DNA of 24,507 nucleotides from Ruminococcaceae bacterium UBA6434. Its GTDB lineage: Bacteria; Bacillota; Clostridia; Oscillospirales; Acutalibacteraceae. The stretch spans positions 1 through 24,507 of the forward strand of contig DJOQ01000004.1 in NCBI GenBank assembly GCA_002437245.1, in the 5' to 3' direction. Below, piece after piece: positions 14,945 to 21,477 of this stretch (its first letter is position 1; every line of letters begins with the position of its first letter). A program made the translations under genes and the position numbers. The notes under the pieces were generated by a model. It saw only the letters and a program-made list of their open reading frames with translations. It did no database searches and was not told the origin of the DNA.

Positions 14945-16244
14945 AACACTTGATATGGGAACCAAACCCATTACTAAGCTTATTTTGGATTATAGCCTAA
15001 CCGTTTTTGCCGCGCTTCTTTTTTCGGCACTCTATAATACTGTAGATGCATTATTTGTAAGTCGCGGCATCGGTGACACGGCAATGGCGGGCGTATCGAT
15101 TGTCAGCCCGTTTATGATGCTCCAAGGCGCTTTTGCACAAATGATCGGTTTAGGCGCAGGAACTTTAATATCAAATCATTTGGGAAAAAACGAATTTGAA
15201 AAAGCGGGAAATACAACGTTAACGGCAATGATTATCTTTTACACAACCGCAGCGGCAGTAAGTATAATTTGTTTGGTGTTTTCCGATAAAATAATAACGC
15301 TATTGGGTGCCACAAACGAAACGAGAGAATATGCAAAAAAATATTTCACCGTTATCGCACTCGGCAATGTTTTTTCAACAGGGTTTTCTTCAATAATACG
15401 AGCCGAGGGAAAAATGAAATATGCACTTTTGATTTGGCTTATACCGACGGGAATCAATATAGCATTTGACTGTATTTTCATATTTATAATCAAACTCGGC
15501 GTAACGGGTGTTGCCCTTGCAACCGTAATTTGTCAAATCACAAGCTTTTTAATGAGCGTTATATTTTTCAAAAAAATAAGCTGTCAAAAATTCAATGTTA
15601 AAAAAATCAATTTACTCGAGGCAAAGGAAATACCGGCATTAGGAATTAATGCGCTGCTGCAATCAACGGGGCTGTCGATAATCATATTTATAATTAACAA
15701 CATTTTGGCAAAAGAATATGATTATACATATATAACCTCATTTTCATATGCAAGTAAAATTGCACAATTTGCACTTGTACCGCTGATGGCAACAGCCTCA
15801 GCCGTGTCACCGATTATAAGCTTCAACTATTCCTCCGGTATTATAAAAAGAGTCAGGGAAAGCGTCTCAACATCATTGAAATATTCTTATATTTGCTGTG
15901 TTTCAGAGCTTATAATTCTTTTGGTCTTTTCAAAACAGCTTACGATGATATTCACGTCAAACGAAATTATCATAGCACAATGTGCGGATATAATTACCGA
16001 ATCAGCAGTCTCAATACTGTTTTTACCGCCTGTATTGATTATTTCGACATATTTTCAGGCTATAAAAAGCAAAACCGCCTCATTTTCAATCACAGCCTTT
16101 TTGCTTATATCGGTAACCGCATTAATGTTTCTTTTAAAAGGGAAAAACATCTGGTTATCAATACCCGTCGGTTGCTTTTTATCGTCGATACTCGCAATAT
16201 TTTTATATAAAAAACAATTTTCCGGTGAAAATGTGACCGTTTAG
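14934..16244 (+). CDS. MATE family efflux transporter
   Basis: This 436-residue polytopic membrane protein has about 12 hydrophobic helices and MATE/DinF features: the N-terminal MGTKPITKLILDYSLT, the NTVDALFVSRGIGDTAMAGVS segment, LGAGTLISNHLGK, and a second-half counterpart around SFSYASKIAQFALVPLMATASAVSPIISFNY. MATE pumps export cationic drugs or metabolites using Na+ or H+ gradients. The start at 14934 lies inside the end of the kinase gene (11-nt overlap, AAGGTG upstream), so the two are translationally coupled and probably handle the same compound or its phosphorylated form. Very AT-rich. An earlier frame start at 14880 would run far into the kinase gene and has no ribosome binding site. 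Confidence 0.92.
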   Translation: MKDKTLDMGTKPITKLILDYSLTVFAALLFSALYNTVDALFVSRGIGDTAMAGVSIVSPFMMLQGAFAQMIGLGAGTLISNHLGKNEFEKAGNTTLTAMIIFYTTAAAVSIICLVFSDKIITLLGATNETREYAKKYFTVIALGNVFSTGFSSIIRAEGKMKYALLIWLIPTGINIAFDCIFIFIIKLGVTGVALATVICQITSFLMSVIFFKKISCQKFNVKKINLLEAKEIPALGINALLQSTGLSIIIFIINNILAKEYDYTYITSFSYASKIAQFALVPLMATASAVSPIISFNYSSGIIKRVRESVSTSLKYSYICCVSELIILLVFSKQLTMIFTSNEIIIAQCADIITESAVSILFLPPVLIISTYFQAIKSKTASFSITAFLLISVTALMFLLKGKNIWLSIPVGCFLSSILAIFLYKKQFSGENVTV

Positions 16245-16306
16245 TATTTCTCTTTAATATTTAATCCGCATAATCGGCAAACTCATCTCAACAATCATTG
16301 CCTCAG

Positions 16307-16340
16307 AGCCGTAATCATTAAAAAAATGGTTACGGCTTTT
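16307..16340 (+). terminator. Intrinsic terminator of the kinase-MATE operon
   Basis: Eleven-base arms agccgtaatca (16307-16317) and tggttacggct (16327-16337), mostly paired, are followed by a T-run. It lies about 60 nt after the MATE stop. Confidence 0.7.
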
Positions 16341-16349
16341 TCAATCAGG

Positions 16350-16389
16350 TAAAAAATACAAAAAGCGACATAGCACACGCTATGCCGCT
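16350..16389 (-). terminator. Intrinsic terminator after the metallophosphoesterase gene
   Basis: Eleven-base arms 16364-16374 and 16379-16389 pair with one G-U around a 4-base loop. They are followed on the minus strand by ttttgtatttttt. Confidence 0.75.
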
Positions 16390-16464
16390 AAACAAATTCA
16401 ATACACGATGAAATTATAAAGCCGATATACGGCAACTTTTAAAACGAGTGGTGTTTCAACGCAA

Positions 16465-18090
16465 TCAGCTTTCTTTAATGTATTTGCCGTATTTAATTCT
16501 GTTAATTATAAAGCCGACGCCGAGCACCAGAAGCATAGGAATCAACAGTATAATAAGCGCCAATATACCGACAATGACAATCGGAACGCCCTTTTTGCTC
16601 TTTTTGACGTTGCACTCGGGCTTTTTCTCTTTTTGAGGCTTCGGTCCCTGCTCGCCCTCTTTGTAGAACGGTCTTATCGGGAGTATGGCGTCATATGACG
16701 GTATGCCCGAATTATGTAAAAGCGGTTCCACAAAATCGGTAAACGAATCAGCCACCTTTATAATCTTACGCGGCTTTATATGCAGAGCGGCAAAAACCGA
16801 ATCCACAATGTGAAGAAGTCCCACGGTTATTTTGTATTCGTTATCGTCAACGCTGTAAAGGTCTTCTCCGCCGTACAGATTAACCACAAGGTCGCAGATA
16901 AAGTCAACAACACTCTTATCGGCAATGTCGGCATAATCCTCGGGTTTAAGCCCTGTTTCGGCACGCGTCAGCTTTGCGACTTTGCCTATTGTAAGAGAAT
17001 TAAGCTTTTTGGCAAACGGTTTTATAAGCCAGCCGATTTTATAAATGAGCTTTTTCTTTATGCTCATTGCCGTTGCCATATCGGCAAGCGTCGGGATATC
17101 CGTTCCGGCGGCTTTTATCATATCCTTTACCATACCGATAAGCTGATATTTGAGATACTCCTGAAGGGTTTTGCCCTCCAAGTCGAAATCCACCGTTTCG
17201 GTTATGAGGTCGGTGGTGGTCGAAACCATTTTCACATCCGGGTCCAAGACAATGGTGCGTATCGGCGCCGGATAACCTACGGTTGCGGCAGTCGCTATAT
17301 CGTAAAGCGTGTTTCCGCGGTCGCTCGTTATCATATCTATATCGTGCACGTGTGTATGACCGGTAAGCATAAACTGTATACCTAAGTCGGCAAGCTCGTT
17401 TCTGCGCGTCTCATAGTCGCCGAGCATATCGTTTTTACCTATCAGCTCATAAACAGGCGACGGTGCTATAAGCGGATGGTGGGTCATAGCCAGAATAAAC
17501 TGGTCGTTTTTACGTGCGTCCTCCGCCTGAGCCTTTATCCACTCAAAGCACTCATCCGAAAAACCGCTTTTTCCCGAAAGATTGCGGTCGTCGTTAAGTG
17601 CAAAAAGCCTGTAACCGTCGGCAAGCTGTACCACATACGACATACTGTCGCGGTGAATCGCTATAGCTTCGTCGAGTCCGAACTCTTTATACATATCATA
17701 AAGCTCTTCACGCTTTGCGGCAGGGATTTTCACCTTTTCATCGCCTACAAAGCTGTCGGTTAACCCGTCGTCCTGATAGTCGTGGGTCGCCGTAAGAACA
17801 TAAACGCGTTTTCCGCTCTTTTTTAAATCGCGGAGCATTTCGATAAATTCCTCGTGCGCCTCAAATTCACCGTTGTTGGTGGTATCGCCCGAAAGCAAAA
17901 CTATATCTGTTCGCTTATCTTCTTTTATCTGCTTAAAAGCGGCTCTTAAAAGCTCCTCGCTGTATTTTAAAAGCTTTTGGCTTTTGGCGTTTGCCGCGTC
18001 GTAAGCCTTGCCCTCTACGCCGGTCTTTTTTGAATAGTAATGCGTGTCCGTTATCACGGTCACGGTAAGAGGTTTCTTTGCCAAATCCAC
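16465..18090 (-). CDS. Calcineurin-type metallophosphoesterase with C-terminal membrane anchor
   Basis: This 541-residue protein has the two-metal phosphoesterase motifs in order: D15-T-H17 (ITDTHYY), GD69 (LLSGDTTNNGE), a variant third motif T102-H103-D104 (LTATHDYQ, where GNHD is usual), H204/H205 (MTHHPLI) and G244-H-T-H247 (TGHTHVHD). A helical domain of about 200 residues follows, then a Lys/Pro-rich linker (473-500) and one strong membrane helix (about 502-529) with a basic tail. There is no signal peptide, so the catalytic domain is predicted to be cytoplasmic and tail-anchored. The substrate is unknown. The start is GTG at 18090 with a close AAAGGGG; a TTG at 18084 with better spacing is possible. 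It begins 12 nt after the thrS stop, so it is likely on the T-box-controlled thrS transcript. Confidence 0.85.
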   Translation of the reverse strand: MDLAKKPLTVTVITDTHYYSKKTGVEGKAYDAANAKSQKLLKYSEELLRAAFKQIKEDKRTDIVLLSGDTTNNGEFEAHEEFIEMLRDLKKSGKRVYVLTATHDYQDDGLTDSFVGDEKVKIPAAKREELYDMYKEFGLDEAIAIHRDSMSYVVQLADGYRLFALNDDRNLSGKSGFSDECFEWIKAQAEDARKNDQFILAMTHHPLIAPSPVYELIGKNDMLGDYETRRNELADLGIQFMLTGHTHVHDIDMITSDRGNTLYDIATAATVGYPAPIRTIVLDPDVKMVSTTTDLITETVDFDLEGKTLQEYLKYQLIGMVKDMIKAAGTDIPTLADMATAMSIKKKLIYKIGWLIKPFAKKLNSLTIGKVAKLTRAETGLKPEDYADIADKSVVDFICDLVVNLYGGEDLYSVDDNEYKITVGLLHIVDSVFAALHIKPRKIIKVADSFTDFVEPLLHNSGIPSYDAILPIRPFYKEGEQGPKPQKEKKPECNVKKSKKGVPIVIVGILALIILLIPMLLVLGVGFIINRIKYGKYIKES

Positions 18091-18102
18091 TATCCCCTTT
18101 TA

Positions 18103-20016
18103 TTACTTTATGGCTTTTGTTTTAATCTCGTCAACAAGACGGTCGCGAAGAGCCGAAAGCTCCATGGCGCCTATATCGCCCTCGCCGCGATGACGTACCG
18201 AAACAGTACCGTTTTCAACCTCTTTGTCGCCGACAACAAGCATATACGGCGTTTTTTGAAGCTGAGCCTCACGTATTTTATATCCGATTTTTTCCGAACG
18301 GTCGTCCACCTTTACGCGGATACCGTATTTTTTAAGCTCTGCCTCGATTTCATGCGCTCTGTCTGCGTGACGGTCCGCAATCGGAAGAACAACAGCCTGT
18401 ACGGGAGAGAGCCAAAGCGGAAATGCGCCTGCAAAATGCTCTATAAGAACACCGATAAATCTCTCTACCGAGCCGAATACAACGCGGTGTATCATAACCG
18501 GGCAATGCTTTTCGCCGTCGGCACCCGTGTATTCAAGGTTGAATCTTTCGGGGAGCTGGAAGTCAAGCTGAATAGTACCGCACTGCCAGGTTCTGCCGAG
18601 CGAATCCTCAATATGGAAGTCGAGCTTCGGGCCGTAGAACGCGCCGTCGCCCTCATTAACGGTATATTCCTTACCGATGCTTTCGATTGCGTCGGAAAGA
18701 GCCTTTGTGGCTTTATCCCAATCCTCTTTGGAGCCCATATGGTCCTCGGGCATTGTTGAAAGTTCTATGGTATACGGCAGCTTAAAAAGATTATAAACCT
18801 CGTCAAAGAGCTGTGATATTCTTACAACCTCGTCGCGTATCTGGTCGGGCGCAAGGAGTATATGAGCATCGTCCTGAGTGAAGCAGCGTACACGGAAGAG
18901 CCCGTGAAGCGCACCCGAAAGCTCGTGACGGTGTACTCTGCCGAGCTCGCCGTAGCGAAGCGGCAATTCCTTATATGAATGGGGCTCGAGCTCATAAACA
19001 AGTATGCTGCCGGGGCAGTTCATCGGTTTTATGGCGAAATCCTCACCGTCGATAACTGTTGTATACATATTTTCTTTGTAGTGGTCCCAGTGACCCGAAG
19101 TCTCCCAAAGAGAACGCTTCATTATCTGGGGAGTGGATATTTCAAGATAGCCCCATCTCTCGTGAACCTCGTGCCAATAATCAATAAGAGTATTGCGAAG
19201 AATCATACCGTTGGGAAGGAAGAAAGGCATTCCGGGAGCCTCATCGCGAAGCGCAAAAAGCCCGAGTTCCTTGCCGAGTTTTCTGTGGTCGCGTTTTTTT
19301 GCCTCTTCGATTCTTTCGAGATATTCCGTAAGTTCGGACTGCTTTGTGAAAGATATGCCGTATATACGCTGGAGCATTTTATTTTTTTCGTCGCCGCGCC
19401 AATAAGCGCCTGCTATGGACGTGAGTTTAAATGCCTTTACTCTGCCCGTATCGGGGATATGCGGTCCTGCGCAAAGCTCAGTAAACTCAGCTTGCTTATA
19501 AAACGAAATTTTTTCGCCTTTGCCGGCGTGCTCTTTAATAAGCTCAACTTTATACGGCTCGTCCTTTTCCTCCATAAGCTTTACGGCTTCGTCTGCGGAG
19601 AGGTCGAACTGCTCAAGCGGAATATTTTCCTTTACGATTTTCTTCATCTCAGCCTCGATTTTTTCGAGGATTTCGGGAGTAAAAGGAAAATCCACATCGA
19701 AGTCATAGTAAAATCCGTTTGCTATTGACGGACCTATTGCGAGCTTAGCGTTCGGATAAAGGCGTTTTACAGCCTGCGCGAGTATATGCGAGGTGGTATG
19801 CCAAAAAGCTTTTTTACCGTCCTCATCGTCAAAAGTAAGTATTTCAACATGGCAATCCTTTGTCACGGGAGTGCGAAGGTCACATATCTCGCCGTCAATC
19901 TTTGCAAGGCAGGCGGCTTTATAAAGCCCCATACCGATAGACTTTGCTATATCCATTACGGTTGTGCCGCTTTGGAACTCCTTTACGACATCGTCTTTCA
20001 ATGTAACTTTTACCAT
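18103..20016 (-). CDS. thrS: Threonyl-tRNA synthetase
   Basis: This class II aminoacyl-tRNA synthetase charges tRNA-Thr. The 637 residues are full length. An N-terminal TGS domain (VKVTLKDDVVKEF, about 1-62) is followed by the editing/SAD domain with the HxxxH motif (HTTSHILAQAV) and its C-x3-H partner (CAGPH). Next comes the catalytic core with motif 1, the zinc-ligand segment MNCPGS, HRHELSGAL, the CTQDDAHI motif and the late QLDFQLPERF and HRVVFGSVERF motifs, then the anticodon-binding domain (PLWLSPVQAVVLPI onward). The start at 20016 has GGAGG 8 nt upstream. An upstream in-frame TTG at 20031 overlaps that site and is rejected. Expression is likely controlled by the T-box leader just upstream. 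Confidence 0.98.
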   Translation of the reverse strand: MVKVTLKDDVVKEFQSGTTVMDIAKSIGMGLYKAACLAKIDGEICDLRTPVTKDCHVEILTFDDEDGKKAFWHTTSHILAQAVKRLYPNAKLAIGPSIANGFYYDFDVDFPFTPEILEKIEAEMKKIVKENIPLEQFDLSADEAVKLMEEKDEPYKVELIKEHAGKGEKISFYKQAEFTELCAGPHIPDTGRVKAFKLTSIAGAYWRGDEKNKMLQRIYGISFTKQSELTEYLERIEEAKKRDHRKLGKELGLFALRDEAPGMPFFLPNGMILRNTLIDYWHEVHERWGYLEISTPQIMKRSLWETSGHWDHYKENMYTTVIDGEDFAIKPMNCPGSILVYELEPHSYKELPLRYGELGRVHRHELSGALHGLFRVRCFTQDDAHILLAPDQIRDEVVRISQLFDEVYNLFKLPYTIELSTMPEDHMGSKEDWDKATKALSDAIESIGKEYTVNEGDGAFYGPKLDFHIEDSLGRTWQCGTIQLDFQLPERFNLEYTGADGEKHCPVMIHRVVFGSVERFIGVLIEHFAGAFPLWLSPVQAVVLPIADRHADRAHEIEAELKKYGIRVKVDDRSEKIGYKIREAQLQKTPYMLVVGDKEVENGTVSVRHRGEGDIGAMELSALRDRLVDEIKTKAIK

Positions 20017-20040
20017 AAAAATTACCTCCAATATAAATTA

Positions 20041-20299
20041 AAAAGAGCACTTCATCTCAGAAAATCTGGGATGAAATGCTCAGCATTCCACGGTTCCACC
20101 CGAATTGACGATAAAAATCGCCCACTCAACCGCTTTTAACGCAAGCTTACGGCACGCCTTAACCAACAGCTTTCGGCGCGCGCTCGGGAGTGGTATCCGG
20201 CAACTCTGCACGCTCTTCTTTCAGCCAACGAAAGAGCTCTCTTATGTGCAAAAGCACTTGCCTTCATTCTCCGTCAACGGTTTAACTTTTTTACTTTGG
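20041..20299 (-). promoter_or_regulatory. T-box riboswitch (threonine) with terminator/antiterminator
   Basis: Read on the minus strand, the leader of about 260 nt has the conserved T-box gggtggaaccgtgga (20087-20101), which forms the antiterminator bulge for the tRNA acceptor end. A strong terminator follows (arms 20045-20061 and 20065-20081, then TTTTT at 20040-20044), just ahead of thrS. In Stem I the base CGGAG pairs with CTCCCG. The triplet ACC (20192-20194), a threonine codon followed by the usual purine, sits in the specifier position. Uncharged tRNA-Thr would stabilise the antiterminator and turn on thrS. Confidence 0.93.
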
Positions 20300-20303
20300 G
20301 TCT

Positions 20304-20332
20304 ATATTATACTCATTTTTCCGATATGTCAA
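20304..20332 (-). promoter_or_regulatory. Promoter of the T-box-thrS transcript
   Basis: Read on the minus strand: perfect -35 TTGACA (20327-20332), then -10 TAATAT (20304-20309, 17-bp spacer) or TATAAT (20306-20311, 15-bp spacer). The -35 overlaps the azlD stop codon. Confidence 0.75.
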
Positions 20333-20652
20333 GAGATAAATTTCATCAAAAGTTCTATAACGAACACAGCGGCACAGGAAGAGAGCGCAACCGTGAGCAA
20401 ACCTTTCTCAAAAAATGCAAGCAACAACGCTACTATGAGCCCTGCCACAGCCGACCACCCGTTTCCCGTGGAAGATAATACCGCGGGAAATGTCATTGCC
20501 GCCAAAACCGCATACGGAATATAGTACAGAAAAGACCTGATAAATATGTTTTCTATTTTTTTGCGAAAAATTACAAGCGGCAACATCCTTATAAGATATG
20601 TGACAAGCGCCATAACCGCTATATATATAAACACGTTTTCAGCCGTTTTCAT
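20329..20652 (-). CDS. azlD: Branched-chain amino acid transport protein AzlD
   Basis: This 107-residue small membrane protein has four hydrophobic segments and the AzlD hallmark YLIRMLPLVIF (19-29). AzlD is the small partner of AzlC; together they export branched-chain amino acids and some analogues. Its start lies inside the azlC end (14-nt overlap) with an AAGGAGG site, the usual azlCD coupling. Its stop overlaps the -35 of the thrS promoter. Length is normal for the family. Confidence 0.92.
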   Translation of the reverse strand: MKTAENVFIYIAVMALVTYLIRMLPLVIFRKKIENIFIRSFLYYIPYAVLAAMTFPAVLSSTGNGWSAVAGLIVALLLAFFEKGLLTVALSSCAAVFVIELLMKFIS

Positions 20653-21361
20653 TTGCTTCGTCCTCCTTCACGGGTTTTAAGAGGGCGCCGACGGTCGCGG
20701 AAAGGACGGCGCAAATGATTATTACAAATCCCGAAGAGACTTTACAAAGTCCCGGAATATATTTAAAGCATATACTCAAAGCCGCCGACAATATTACCAC
20801 GACAGCCACGGCCTTATTATGTTTTGCGGGCGGTATAAATATAGCTATGAACATACCGTAAATCGCAATTCCGAGAGCAGACCGCACGGACAGCGGAAGC
20901 ACGGTACTCGCCGCGGCGCCTATAAGCGTGCCGAGAGTCCACCCGACTATGGGCAAAAGAGCAAGCCCGTACATATATTTTTTGCCGACCTCGCCTTTTT
21001 GACCGGAGGCTACGGCAAATATTTCATCGGTATTGCTGAACGCTATTAAAAATCGGTCAAGCAAATTTACGCTCTTGTGGAGCTTTTGCGACAGAGAGAC
21101 CGACATCAGCGCATAGCGTATGTTTATAACAAACTGCGTAAGCGCCATTTCAAGATAAGCGCCGCCGGCGAGGATCAAATCAAGCCCTGCAAACTGCCCT
21201 GCCGAAGTTAGATTTGTCATAGAGATAAGCACCGCCGTAAAAACGGGCAGGCCGCCCTCGACAGCCATCATACCGAATGTAAACGAAACCGAAAGATAAC
21301 CGAGCGCTATAGGCAGACCGTCTTTCAGTCCTTTTTTAAAACTGTTTTGAAATTCCGTCAT
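20639..21361 (-). CDS. azlC: Branched-chain amino acid transport protein AzlC
   Basis: This 240-residue membrane protein has the AzlC opening (FKKGLKDGLPIALGYLSVSFTFGMMA), the LTSAGQFAGLDLI motif and the NIRYALMSVSLSQKL motif characteristic of the LIV-E family. It is the large subunit of the branched-chain amino acid exporter and is translationally coupled to azlD. The ribosome binding site is modest (CAGGA, about 9 nt). The transcript from its own promoter begins only a few nucleotides before a terminator-like hairpin that precedes the gene, so expression may depend on readthrough. No Lrp-like regulator gene is adjacent. Confidence 0.94.
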   Translation of the reverse strand: MTEFQNSFKKGLKDGLPIALGYLSVSFTFGMMAVEGGLPVFTAVLISMTNLTSAGQFAGLDLILAGGAYLEMALTQFVINIRYALMSVSLSQKLHKSVNLLDRFLIAFSNTDEIFAVASGQKGEVGKKYMYGLALLPIVGWTLGTLIGAAASTVLPLSVRSALGIAIYGMFIAIFIPPAKHNKAVAVVVILSAALSICFKYIPGLCKVSSGFVIIICAVLSATVGALLKPVKEDEANENG

Positions 21362-21394
21362 TTTTTATTCCTGCGTTTTCTTCACTGCGATATA

Positions 21395-21433
21395 AAAAGC
21401 ACACCGCTTGGGATTTCCCTGAGGTGTGCTTTT
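21395..21433 (-). terminator. Terminator of the metal ATPase operon, also in the azlC leader
   Basis: Perfect 11-bp arms (21395-21405 and 21423-21433), with an inner GGGA/TCCC stem, are followed on the minus strand by TTTTT. It ends the HMA-ATPase transcript, but it lies downstream of the azlC promoter (21447-21475), at about +7 of the azlC mRNA. Confidence 0.75.
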
Positions 21434-21446
21434 AACAGCATTGACT

Positions 21447-21475
21447 ATTATAATTACAAAGTTGATTTATGTCAA
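21447..21475 (-). promoter_or_regulatory. Consensus sigma-A promoter of azlCD
   Basis: Read on the minus strand: -35 TTGACA (21470-21475), 17-bp spacer, -10 TATAAT (21447-21452), both perfect. It begins 2 nt after the ATPase stop codon. Confidence 0.8.
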
Positions 21476-21477
21476 TA

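Noticed and set aside
13040..16345. Possible insertion sequence or integrated element carrying the AraC-kinase-MATE block
   Set aside because: No transposase, integrase, terminal inverted repeats or target-site duplication could be seen at the borders. Only the base composition suggests transfer.
18979..19728. Open frame of 249 codons on the plus strand
   Set aside because: It is a shadow of thrS with no recognisable domain.
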